45,429 nucleotides of DNA. Source: Clostridia bacterium (GTDB taxonomy: Bacteria > Bacillota > Clostridia > Christensenellales > Borkfalkiaceae). This document shows positions 8,131 to 16,011 of the stretch, in pieces (the first letter of the stretch is position 1; each line of letters begins with the position of its first letter). The notes below the pieces were generated by a model that had not been told where the DNA came from, did not search any database, and was given only the letters and a program-made list of their open reading frames with translations. The translations under genes were made by a program, and so were the position numbers. The DNA lies in assembly GCA_017558105.1 (NCBI GenBank), contig JAFYWI010000014.1:1-45429 (forward strand). Direction: 5' to 3'.

Positions 8131-9090
8131 ATGAAAATTTCTGTTTTAGGTTGTGGAAGATGGGGCTCTTTTATTGGTTGGTATTTATCTAATAACGGGC
8201 ACGAAGTTTATCAATGGGGTACGGAAGGCAACCCATCTTTTGAAAAACTTAAGAATGATAAAAAAAATGAATACGTTTCACTTAATAAAAACGTTACTTT
8301 AACCGGAGATTTACAAGAAGCAATTAATTTTGCAGAAACAATAATTATTTCTATAAGTTCGCAACGTTTAAGAGAATTTATGCAAAGAATTATTAAGTTT
8401 AACCTTTCTAATAAAATTTTTCTATTATGTATGAAAGGCATTGAAGAAGGCACGGGAAAAAGGCTTTCGGAAGTTTTAATTGATAGTGGAATAGATAAAA
8501 ATAAAATTGCCGTTTGGGTAGGGCCAGGGCACGTTCAAGCATTTACAAATGGTCAACCTAACTGCATGTTAATTGATGCTTATAATAAAGATTTAGTTAA
8601 ATATTTAGCCGATAGTTTAAGGGGTAGTTTAATTAGGTTTTATTATGGAGACGATATAATTGGTAGTGAAATTGGTGCTGCTGCTAAAAACGTTATGGGT
8701 ATTGCCGCTGGTATGTTAGATGGTGGTGGCTATACAACACTAAAAGGCTCTTTAATGAGTAGGGGTGCAAGGGAAATTGCTAGGCTTATTAAGGCTATGG
8801 GTGGTAACGAACTTTCTGCTTACGGGCTTTGCCATTTAGGTGATTACGAAGCAACGTTGTTTTCTAATTATTCTAACAATAGAAATTTCGGCGAAGACTT
8901 CGTTAAAGGTAATAAGTTTAATAAACTTGCAGAAGGTGTTTCAACTGCTAAGGCATTAAAAGTTCTTGGTGAAAAATATAACGTAGATTTACCAATTACC
9001 AATGCAGTTTGTTCTATTTTATATGAAGCTAAAGAGCCAATGGAAGTTTTTCTTTCTTTATTTTCAAGAAGCACAAGAAAAGAATTTTAA
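8131..9090 (+). CDS. gpsA: NAD(P)H-dependent glycerol-3-phosphate dehydrogenase
   Basis: It reduces dihydroxyacetone phosphate to sn-glycerol 3-phosphate for phospholipid synthesis. The Rossmann motif is VLGCGRWGSF at the N terminus. The catalytic Lys lies in GAAAKNVMGIAAG. The phosphate-binding loop that usually reads SRNRxxG is SNNRNFG here, so the first Arg is Asn; this is a small departure from the norm. I start at ATG 8131 because GGTG at 8122-8125 fits it, rather than the in-frame GTG at 8125. It is the last gene of the mrnC operon. Confidence 0.88.
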   Translation: MKISVLGCGRWGSFIGWYLSNNGHEVYQWGTEGNPSFEKLKNDKKNEYVSLNKNVTLTGDLQEAINFAETIIISISSQRLREFMQRIIKFNLSNKIFLLCMKGIEEGTGKRLSEVLIDSGIDKNKIAVWVGPGHVQAFTNGQPNCMLIDAYNKDLVKYLADSLRGSLIRFYYGDDIIGSEIGAAAKNVMGIAAGMLDGGGYTTLKGSLMSRGAREIARLIKAMGGNELSAYGLCHLGDYEATLFSNYSNNRNFGEDFVKGNKFNKLAEGVSTAKALKVLGEKYNVDLPITNAVCSILYEAKEPMEVFLSLFSRSTRKEF

Positions 9091-9104
9091 TATAAAGCTT
9101 AAAG

Positions 9105-9134
9105 AAAAAAGGTCTATAAATAGACCTTTTTTTT
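9105..9134. terminator. bidirectional terminator between gpsA and the WYL gene
   Basis: AAAAAAGGTCTA, loop TAAA, TAGACCTTTTTT: a stem flanked by A and T runs, so it can work for both converging genes. Its plus-strand T run overlaps the stop codon end of the minus-strand gene. Confidence 0.9.
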
Positions 9135-10059
9135 AATTATAATATTCTTTAATTTTATTAACCGTTTCTAAAATCTTTTCTTTTAAGGTAGTTGGGCTTA
9201 AAACTTTAATTCCATCGCTATAACTCATTATTTTTGAAACAAGTCCGTCGTCGTTTGGTAATTTAACCCTTGCAATAAACTTGCCATTTTCATTTTTAAT
9301 GTTTTCAACGCCTAACCACTCAGTTACGTCAGATAGATATTTTGGTTCTATTTCTAAAACAACGTCTATTGAAGTTATTTCACTTTCCCAGAAATTTAGT
9401 GGTAAATTATTTGCATCAATTTCTTTTCGTGTAAAAGACGTTCCAAGTTTGTTTGCTTTTTCAATTCTACCTACCTTAAAGAACCTAAAAGTTTGCCTTA
9501 AATTGCAGTATGCATAAACGTACCAAATACCTTGTTTAAACAAGAATAGGTAAGGGTCTATATTCCTTTCGGTAATATCGCCATTTCTATCGTGATAAGT
9601 TATGTAAAGTTGTTCTTTATTGTCAATACATTCTTGCAATACTTTAATTTTAGTTTTATAACCAACTGCGTCGCCCCAAGGGCCTGCATCTATAATAAGA
9701 TTTCCACTTTGTATATTAATTTGGCTATAATCTTTTCTGCAATTAGTTTTTAGTTTTGTAATTGCACTTTCTAAACTTTTTTCTGGTAAGTTTTCGTTAA
9801 AAGAAATTAAGGCAGAAAGAACTTTGTTGTATTCATCTATTGATAAAAACGTTGAAGATAATCTATAAGTATCTATTATAGAAAAACCACCAGTTTTACC
9901 CCTTGTTGTATAAATAGGAACGCCTGCAAGTTCTATGCAATTTATATACCTATAAATACTTCTAACGCTAACTTCGTATTTATCTGCTAAATATTTTGCT
10001 GGAACTGTTTTTTTCGACAATAATTCAAACAAAATAGACATCATTATTTCATATTTCAT
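9133..10059 (-). CDS. YafY-type transcription regulator, HTH plus WYL domain
   Basis: A winged HTH at the N terminus (about 1-60: SKKTVPAKYLADKYEVSVRS, IYRYINCIELAGVPIYTTRG) is followed by a WYL ligand-binding domain from about residue 135 (QLYITYHDRNGD, PYLFLFKQGIWYVYAYC, RFFKVGRIEKA) and a WCX C-terminal part. Such regulators sense small ligands or nucleic acid and usually repress. The length (308) is typical. An AGGTAGG site precedes the ATG. A TTGACA-17-TAAAAT promoter lies upstream. A GACATACGTTTGTC near-palindrome between it and the small plus-strand gene is a candidate operator. Confidence 0.85.
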   Translation of the reverse strand: MKYEIMMSILFELLSKKTVPAKYLADKYEVSVRSIYRYINCIELAGVPIYTTRGKTGGFSIIDTYRLSSTFLSIDEYNKVLSALISFNENLPEKSLESAITKLKTNCRKDYSQINIQSGNLIIDAGPWGDAVGYKTKIKVLQECIDNKEQLYITYHDRNGDITERNIDPYLFLFKQGIWYVYAYCNLRQTFRFFKVGRIEKANKLGTSFTRKEIDANNLPLNFWESEITSIDVVLEIEPKYLSDVTEWLGVENIKNENGKFIARVKLPNDDGLVSKIMSYSDGIKVLSPTTLKEKILETVNKIKEYYN

Positions 10060-10084
10060 AATATATTTACCTACCTTTAGTAAT

Positions 10085-10113
10085 ATTTTAATTTAGTAGA
10101 TAAAATATGTCAA
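10085..10113 (-). promoter_or_regulatory. sigma-A promoter for the WYL regulator
   Basis: On the minus strand: TTGACA (10113-10108), 17-base spacer, TAAAAT (10090-10085). Confidence 0.75.
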
Positions 10114-10139
10114 GCAATTTGAAAAAGTTTTTTAATTAT

Positions 10140-10153
10140 GACATACGTTTGTC
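10140..10153. promoter_or_regulatory. candidate operator palindrome
   Basis: GACATACGTTTGTC has 6 of 7 matching half-site bases. It sits between the divergent WYL regulator and the small basic-protein gene, a usual position for the operator of a divergently transcribed regulator. Binding by the WYL protein is inference. Confidence 0.4.
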
Positions 10154-10204
10154 TCAACAATGGGTTATTATTAACTTGTAAATAAAATTCAAAGGGGAAA
10201 TGTT

Positions 10205-10429
10205 ATGAAAAATTTATTTAACAAATTATTTAATAGGCAAAAAGAAAACGCTTGTTTAACGTTATTAACCAACAAGCGCTATAAAAAATGTATAGAATTA
10301 GTTAGAAAACCAAAAAGAAGAACAAGCCTTTCACACTTCTTTGAAAATTTATATAGTTTAAGGGAAAATAGGCTTTCTTTAAGGCATAGAACTACTTTTC
10401 TATATAGTCAACAAGAACTTTACAAATAG
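10205..10429 (+). CDS. small very basic protein of unknown function
   Basis: This is a 74-residue protein rich in Lys and Arg, for example KRYKKCIELVRKPKRRT, with few acidic residues and no membrane segment. I do not recognise it. It has a good Shine-Dalgarno (AAAGGGG at 10191-10197) seven bases before ATG. Its 3' end overlaps the end of the convergent murG by 38 bp. It is transcribed away from the WYL regulator and could be its target. Its composition would fit RNA or DNA binding. A chance ORF is possible but the start site argues against it. Confidence 0.5.
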   Translation: MKNLFNKLFNRQKENACLTLLTNKRYKKCIELVRKPKRRTSLSHFFENLYSLRENRLSLRHRTTFLYSQQELYK

Positions 10430-11444
10430 ACTTACTTTGGTCTAAAATAGGGTAATTTTCAAGTTGTCTAATTATATTGAATCGGTTAGAATAACACCCT
10501 GTTATATAAGTGTATAAAGACTGCTTCGTAAGTGAATTTTGTGGCAATACGGAAACTAAACCAAGTCTTTCAAAATAAAGTGCGTTTAGTTCTTGGTCTC
10601 CACGAGAAATTCCTTTAGGCAGTGGAATAAGCACCGTTGGAATTTTTTTGCTTAAAAGTTCAAAAACAGAGTTAGAGCCAGCTCTACTAATACAAACGTC
10701 TGCAATGGCAAAGGCATATTCTATTTTAGAAATATATTCTGCTTGGAAAAATCCTTTTTTATTGTATTCAAATGCGTTGTTTTTACCACATAAATGTATT
10801 ACATCAAATTTAGGTAAAAGGTCTGGTAGACAATCTTTTAAGCAATCGTTAATTATTTTAGAACCTTGGCTACCACCTAAAACTAATAAAACAGGTTTAT
10901 TTCCACTTAAGTTAAAATATTTATACCCTTCTTTTTTAGTAACGTTAAATATTTCGTTTCTTATTGGAGCGCCTACGTATACGGCATTTTTTAATTCTTT
11001 TGCTGTATCTGGAAAAGTGGTTAATACTTTTTTACAATATTTTGCGCTAATTTTGTTTGCGAGACCAATAGTATAATCGCTTTCGTGTGAAATTATAGGT
11101 ATGTTTCTTTTATGTCCCGCAATTATTGTTGGTACAGAAACGTAGCCACCTTTAGAAAAAATTACGTCTGGTTTAATTTTATCTAAAATCCTTCCACTTT
11201 CTTTTATTCCGGCTAAAACCTTAAATGGAATTTTAAGGTTGTTAAGGGTAAATTTTCGCACAAGTTTTGCGCAAGGTATTGCATAGTAAGGTATATTTTC
11301 TTTTTCTATAATATTTCTTTCAATTCCGTTTTCGCTACCAATATAAAATATTTTATTAAAGTGTTCTTTAATATGAGGTAAAATTGCTAGGTGGGGGGTG
11401 CAATGCCCAGCGCTACCACCACCAGTTAAAACTATTGTTGCCAT
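10392..11444 (-). CDS. murG: MurG: lipid I to lipid II GlcNAc transferase
   Basis: This family-GT28 glycosyltransferase adds GlcNAc from UDP-GlcNAc to lipid I on the inner membrane face, giving lipid II for peptidoglycan. The N-terminal donor/acceptor motif is LTGGGSAGHCTPHLAI, a variant of GGGTAGHVxP. The second half has VLVLGGSQGSKIIND and the UDP-binding stretch CISRAGSNSVFELLSKKIP, then GDQELNALYFERLGL. The length (350) is normal. It stands alone here rather than in a dcw cluster. No clear Shine-Dalgarno precedes the ATG. Confidence 0.9.
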   Translation of the reverse strand: MATIVLTGGGSAGHCTPHLAILPHIKEHFNKIFYIGSENGIERNIIEKENIPYYAIPCAKLVRKFTLNNLKIPFKVLAGIKESGRILDKIKPDVIFSKGGYVSVPTIIAGHKRNIPIISHESDYTIGLANKISAKYCKKVLTTFPDTAKELKNAVYVGAPIRNEIFNVTKKEGYKYFNLSGNKPVLLVLGGSQGSKIINDCLKDCLPDLLPKFDVIHLCGKNNAFEYNKKGFFQAEYISKIEYAFAIADVCISRAGSNSVFELLSKKIPTVLIPLPKGISRGDQELNALYFERLGLVSVLPQNSLTKQSLYTYITGCYSNRFNIIRQLENYPILDQSKSICKVLVDYIEK

Positions 11445-11493
11445 ACATTATATATATGCGTAAAAACAAAAATTGTTATACTTTATTAATAAC

Positions 11494-11527
11494 AAAAAAG
11501 AGCCACTATTAAGTGGCCCTTTTAGTT
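11494..11527 (-). terminator. terminator after the lipoprotein gene
   Basis: On the minus strand GGGCCACT (11519-11512), loop TAAT, AGTGGCTC (11507-11500), then a T run (11499-11494). It has one G-U pair. It separates the lipoprotein gene from murG. Confidence 0.8.
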
Positions 11528-11538
11528 TTTCTTAAATA

Positions 11539-14500
11539 TTATTTTTCTTCGTTGTCATCACCAAAGTTTTGAACTTCTGTGTAAACGTATTCTTCGTTTT
11601 CTTCGGCAGTGTTTTGAACACTATCAATTGAAATCTCAGTTTGTTTTTCTTCTGGTTCATCTGTGGTAGTTTCAACTTCTGGTTGTTCTTCTATAACTTC
11701 TTCTTTTTCTTTTTCTACAACATCTTTCTTAACTTTCTTTTCTGCCTTAGAAGTTTTAATTCTACTTGTAACTTTGTAGTGAGATTTAGCGTCGTTTCTA
11801 TTTCTCTTTTTGCTTAATCTAACGTTTTTAATAAACAACATAACAATTGCTGCTAATAGAACAACTGCAAGTAGTATAGAAGAGAAAGATAGCCAGAAAG
11901 TTTCTGGAGAAGTAGTTGTTATGCAACTTTGTGTTTCTTCTTCGGTATCATTTTCAGTTGAATTTGGGTCTACAGGTATTGGTTCAATTGTGTTGTATGC
12001 TGCGTATATAATGTTATCTGTTTTTACCCAAACGTATTTAGGAGAATAAGAAACAAGTTTTGAACTATCTGTTTGTTTTGCGTTAAAATCTTTTTCTACT
12101 TTGCTTAATTGACGTTGATGCATTAGTGCTTCGTCTTTAGTAGCATCAAATTTACCAAACAACACACTTGAACTTGTGGTGAAGGTATCTTCCCATTTTT
12201 CTGTTTCTGTAAATGCACCAGAAAGTGTTTGTGGATTAAACGAATCAGCTTCGCTAAATTTATCTAACGAGAAGAAAACGTATCCTTGTGAATTACCTTG
12301 AGGATTAACATCTGCATCTCTTGCGCCGTTCCATAATTCTAACCTTAAATCTCTTGCGTTAATACCATTTGAAATGTAGAAAGTAACTGTTAACCAACCA
12401 TTTTCATCCATCATATCTGAAGTAATATTTTCGAAAGATAAATTCTTAGTTACTTCTGAACCATCTGTAATTTGGTTAAAACCATTTGTATTTGGCGTAA
12501 ATTTTAATGTTTCAACAATCTTCGTGGTTTTTGAAACGTCAACTAAATATATGTTTGCCGTTGCATCACCAACAACTCTTACTTTAACAGAGATTCTTGC
12601 TTGTGTGTTTTGGGCAATTGTAATTTTGTTGCCAATAAATCCATAAGCAGAAGCAACTTTATTGTAAATCATAAGAGGTTGTATAGGCTTTTCACCAAAG
12701 TAATTTAGTTCTTCTGCTAAGTTAGATAGGGTAGGGTTATAAGTAGCATAATCTTTTAAATATTTTGTATTAATTAAACCTGCAACACCTTCATTATTAC
12801 CTAAGCCAATTCTTTCATTAATTTCAAATTGGTTAGAGTCTTTAATATAGATATGGTCTGGAACAATTCCAATAAAGCCTTGTGCTACGGTTGGTTCGGT
12901 TTTAATTTTTCCAGCATAAGAACCTTCGTTATAAATATTATAGGTTTCACTTGTGTTGGTGTATTCTACGTTAGAAGAATTTAATACAACTGTGCTTGTT
13001 GCAACTTCTGAATAAAAACTATAAAAATCGTAATTTTCAGTTTTTTCTAAAGGAAAAATTAAACCTAGTTTGTCCTTTTCATATTGATAGGTTTTACCTG
13101 TTGTAAATACAAAGTTTTCAAAAGAAACTTTTCCCGAAGCAAAATGAGAAGCTAAAGATAAATCTGCAACAGATTTTGGCCCAATATAAATTTTAAGTGT
13201 AAATTCTTCAGGGTTATTGCTATATTTATCTTCGTTGTTAGCCTCGAATTTTGGGAAATTATTTTTTAATAAAATTCCACAGTATACGTCTTCTCCAACC
13301 GTAGTAGTGGATAGGGCAGAGGTTAAAGTTTTGCCATTTTCTACAAAAATATTAATATCTGAATTTCTTAATTTGTTTAAGCCATTTTTAACAACAAAGG
13401 TTAAATATAAGTATTCTTCTGTGCCTACCATAAAATCTGGTGAAGATATTGTTATTATACCACTGTAGTTTTTAATATTTTCTATAAATAATGAGTTGCC
13501 ACTAATTGTATAGTCGCCTTTATTAGATTCACTGCCTAAAATAGTTTCGCTTGAAATATTTCCATTTGCATCTTCAGAAGGGCTTTTGTTTGATTTGTTT
13601 ATAGTGTAAACTGCATTATATTCATTAAGTTGAAGAGCAGTATAACTATTAGAATATTTTTCAATTGAATCTTCTATGCTTAAATTATAAAGAAAAGCTT
13701 TATGTTCAACCTTATTTTCATCTATAACGTTTTTAAAAACTGCTTTTTCGCTTGCAAATTCAAAAACCGTTTTGTTATTGTTTGATATACTTGTTGTTTC
13801 AGAATCAAAAGCGTCTTTTTCAATTTCTTCATAAACAACGTCGTCAATGAAAAGAGTACCTTCTGTGTAGTCTCTTACAACATCGTTGCTACCATTACCA
13901 AAACCTAAGCCAATTGCTACTTGTAAAGTAGTATCGTAATTAGCGTCTGATTTAACATAAATTGTATATTGTGTCCATTCATCGCAAGCTATTCCATAAA
14001 TTGCGTAATCTGGTTGAGTTTTTGTTCTAATTGTAGAAATTAACCTAATGTTTGCACCATCTTTGGTGTTTGAAGAATTATCTAAAGTAACGTTTGATGT
14101 TTTTAACCATACCGTTACTTTTCCATAACTATTCTTTTTTAAGTTAATCGTTGTAGTTGAAACAACTTTTTGTGCTGCACCTTTACCAAGTTCTTCTTTC
14201 GTTAGGTAGTTGTTAATCATAAACACTTTATCACCAGGAACTTCTGGGTTGTGTGTTTTTGGGTTAGCAAAATTTGGAATAATTTTTTCTTCAATAACTT
14301 TATCTCTTGTTGCGTTGTTTAATTCTGTTTGGGTATAAGAAGGGTTGGCATCTTTAATTTCATTTTTTATGCCAGTAATGTATTCTTCATCGAAACCATA
14401 TTTAGATTTAGCATAGTCTAAGAAATATGAATTAGAATACATTTTTCTTAAAAGTTCCATCCAACCTTCATCAGATGTTTTTATAATACCAGAGTTTACT

Positions 14501-14775
14501 TTAGAGTTGATAGAAGAATTATCTATAGTCCTGCTCCAACCGGTTGGGTTGATAATAGGATAGTCTGTAAGTTTTTTATCAATAGAGCCAAATTCAAACG
14601 AGCCGTTTTTAACTACTGCTTCGTCTACTTCGTTTTTGGAAAATGAAGATTCAGTTGAAGACGTTGTTGAATTGCATGCAAATAAAAAGCTAAACGAAAA
14701 GCATAAAATGCAAATTATAGTAAGAATAAAAATAGATTTAATGTTAAATTTTTTTTGCAAGTTGTTTTTGGTCAT
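11539..14775 (-). CDS. large lipoprotein with C-terminal membrane anchor
   Basis: This 1078-residue protein starts with a lipoprotein signal (hydrophobic 14-33, lipobox LFAC, lipidated Cys34) and a Ser/Thr-rich linker. The extracellular part appears to hold repeated beta-sandwich, carbohydrate-binding-like modules. The first has SFEFGS...YPIINPTGWSR, VTVWLKTSNVTLDNSS and GTLFIDDVVYEE, as in CBM_4_9-type folds. Two later blocks repeat the pattern with ARISVKVRVVGDATANIYLV and NARDLRLELWNGARDAD. Near residues 955-985 there is a second hydrophobic segment (SSILLAVVLLAAIVMLFI), then a basic stretch (KNVRLSKKRNRN) and an acidic Glu-rich tail to the end. Both ends would thus be membrane-anchored, with the tail in the cytoplasm. 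I see no catalytic domain. Confidence 0.75.
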   Translation of the reverse strand: MTKNNLQKKFNIKSIFILTIICILCFSFSFLFACNSTTSSTESSFSKNEVDEAVVKNGSFEFGSIDKKLTDYPIINPTGWSRTIDNSSINSKVNSGIIKTSDEGWMELLRKMYSNSYFLDYAKSKYGFDEEYITGIKNEIKDANPSYTQTELNNATRDKVIEEKIIPNFANPKTHNPEVPGDKVFMINNYLTKEELGKGAAQKVVSTTTINLKKNSYGKVTVWLKTSNVTLDNSSNTKDGANIRLISTIRTKTQPDYAIYGIACDEWTQYTIYVKSDANYDTTLQVAIGLGFGNGSNDVVRDYTEGTLFIDDVVYEEIEKDAFDSETTSISNNNKTVFEFASEKAVFKNVIDENKVEHKAFLYNLSIEDSIEKYSNSYTALQLNEYNAVYTINKSNKSPSEDANGNISSETILGSESNKGDYTISGNSLFIENIKNYSGIITISSPDFMVGTEEYLYLTFVVKNGLNKLRNSDINIFVENGKTLTSALSTTTVGEDVYCGILLKNNFPKFEANNEDKYSNNPEEFTLKIYIGPKSVADLSLASHFASGKVSFENFVFTTGKTYQYEKDKLGLIFPLEKTENYDFYSFYSEVATSTVVLNSSNVEYTNTSETYNIYNEGSYAGKIKTEPTVAQGFIGIVPDHIYIKDSNQFEINERIGLGNNEGVAGLINTKYLKDYATYNPTLSNLAEELNYFGEKPIQPLMIYNKVASAYGFIGNKITIAQNTQARISVKVRVVGDATANIYLVDVSKTTKIVETLKFTPNTNGFNQITDGSEVTKNLSFENITSDMMDENGWLTVTFYISNGINARDLRLELWNGARDADVNPQGNSQGYVFFSLDKFSEADSFNPQTLSGAFTETEKWEDTFTTSSSVLFGKFDATKDEALMHQRQLSKVEKDFNAKQTDSSKLVSYSPKYVWVKTDNIIYAAYNTIEPIPVDPNSTENDTEEETQSCITTTSPETFWLSFSSILLAVVLLAAIVMLFIKNVRLSKKRNRNDAKSHYKVTSRIKTSKAEKKVKKDVVEKEKEEVIEEQPEVETTTDEPEEKQTEISIDSVQNTAEENEEYVYTEVQNFGDDNEEK

Positions 14776-14864
14776 AAATTATTCACCCTTTTTTGAAATA
14801 TATTTTAATGCTAAATTTCTTTTATTAATATTACTATTAATAACATAGTAAACATATTGAATTA

Positions 14865-14893
14865 ATTATATAACATTTCAAATTAAAAATCAA
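14865..14893 (-). promoter_or_regulatory. promoter for the large lipoprotein gene
   Basis: On the minus strand TTGATT (14893-14888), 17-base spacer, TATAAT (14870-14865). It leaves a leader of roughly 85 bases. Confidence 0.65.
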
Positions 14894-14949
14894 CATTTAT
14901 TTAGATAGAAAGCATAAAAATTTCTATTTTATTTGTAAAAATTTAAATT

Positions 14950-15354
14950 TTGAATAAAACTATAATTGTGATAGAAAGTAAAGATATAAAAAAAATTAAA
15001 AATAAATGGTTAATTTTAATAATCGTAGGGGCTTTAGCAGGTTTCTTAAACGGTATGTTCGGTGGTGGCGGTGGAATGATTGTTGTTCCTATGCTTATTC
15101 ATTTTTTAAAATTTGAAGAAAAGCACGCACATGCAACTGCCATTTTTATAATTCTTCCATTGTCTATACTAAGTGCAATTTTATATACAACCTATGGAAA
15201 CTTTGATTTGTTTTCTACAATTTACGTTACCATTGGTGTAATAGGTGGTGGAATTATTGGCGCACTATTATTAAAGAAATTATCTTCAAAATATCTCACG
15301 TGGATTTTTTCTTTAATAATGTTAATTGCAGGTGTTAAATTGTTGTTGTTTTAG
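14950..15354 (+). CDS. half-size TSUP (TauE/SafE) membrane transporter, first half
   Basis: This 134-residue protein has four membrane segments. The family signature GALAGFLNGMFGGGGGMIVVPML is near residues 27-49, written here as two parts: GALAGFLNG and MFGGGGGMIVVPML. TSUP proteins normally are about 250 residues with two such halves; this gene encodes only one. The partner follows nine bases later. TSUP members export sulfite, sulfoacetate or other small organic anions; the substrate here is unknown. The start is uncertain: TTG 14950 is the longest option and GTG 14968 is also in frame. Neither has a clear Shine-Dalgarno. Confidence 0.75.
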   Translation: MNKTIIVIESKDIKKIKNKWLILIIVGALAGFLNGMFGGGGGMIVVPMLIHFLKFEEKHAHATAIFIILPLSILSAILYTTYGNFDLFSTIYVTIGVIGGGIIGALLLKKLSSKYLTWIFSLIMLIAGVKLLLF

Positions 15355-15362
15355 GGTGGGTT

Positions 15363-15737
15363 ATGAAAATTTTTTGGTATATTTTAGTTGGAGTTGTAGG
15401 TGGCGTATTAGGTGGAATGGGTATGGGTGGTGGCACTTTGTTAATACCTTTACTAACAATTTTTTTAAGTGTTAAACAACACATTGCTCAAAGTATTAAT
15501 TTAATAGCGTTTATACCTATGGCTTTAGTTGTTTTAATAATCCATATTAAAAATAAATACGTTAAATTTAAAAATTCAATTTTAATTATTTTATCTGGAT
15601 TAGTATTTTCTTTTTTAGGTTGTTATATTGCAAAAATAATTGAAGGTGATTTGCTTAAAAAAATTTTTGGTGGACTTTTATGTGTTTTAGCATTTTTTCA
15701 ATTCTTATATTCTTTTAAAGAAAAATCACCCAACTAA
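15363..15737 (+). CDS. half-size TSUP (TauE/SafE) membrane transporter, second half
   Basis: This is a 124-residue partner with about four membrane segments and its own signature, GVVGGVLGGMGMGGGTLLIP, at the N terminus. ATG 15363 has a GGTGG site within the end of the previous gene. Each protein carries one copy of the Gly-rich half-repeat, so together they rebuild a full two-repeat TSUP transporter. A heterodimer is the simplest inference. The genes are in different frames with a proper stop and restart, so this is not a simple frameshift. Confidence 0.78.
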   Translation: MKIFWYILVGVVGGVLGGMGMGGGTLLIPLLTIFLSVKQHIAQSINLIAFIPMALVVLIIHIKNKYVKFKNSILIILSGLVFSFLGCYIAKIIEGDLLKKIFGGLLCVLAFFQFLYSFKEKSPN

Positions 15738-15738
15738 A

Positions 15739-15755
15739 TTGTGCAAATTGCACAA
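15739..15755. promoter_or_regulatory. perfect inverted repeat after the TSUP pair
   Basis: TTGTGCAA-A-TTGCACAA is a perfect 8-bp inverted repeat with one central base, followed by a further half site (TGCACAAA at 15757-15764). There is no T run, so it is not a normal terminator. The 270-base gap to ppx otherwise holds only AT-rich sequence and the ppx promoter. Confidence 0.4.
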
Positions 15756-15932
15756 ATGCACAAAGTTAAAAAAATTACCAAAAAAATAATAAAATCATTA
15801 AAAAAACTAGTAATTTCGTAGTGAAAAATAGTTTTGTTGTTTTTAATTATTAAAAAAATTTTTTTTAAACTTTCTTCTATTGAAAAAAATGCACATAATT
15901 TCAAAAAGGTACTATTCAATGGTTAATTTTTG

Positions 15933-15941
15933 TGTTATAAT
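15933..15941 (+). promoter_or_regulatory. extended -10 promoter for ppx/gppA
   Basis: TGTTATAAT is an extended -10 element with no good -35 box at the usual distance. A strong AGGAGGT-type Shine-Dalgarno (16000-16006) follows. Confidence 0.55.
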
Positions 15942-16011
15942 TTTTAAGAAAAATAATTGTTTATTTTATCTCGGCTAGTTTATGAAGATTATATTGAATA
16001 GGAGGTAAGTT

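Noticed and set aside
10648-11076. 142-codon plus-strand ORF inside murG
   Set aside because: Antisense shadow of a clear MurG gene without ribosome site or known motifs.
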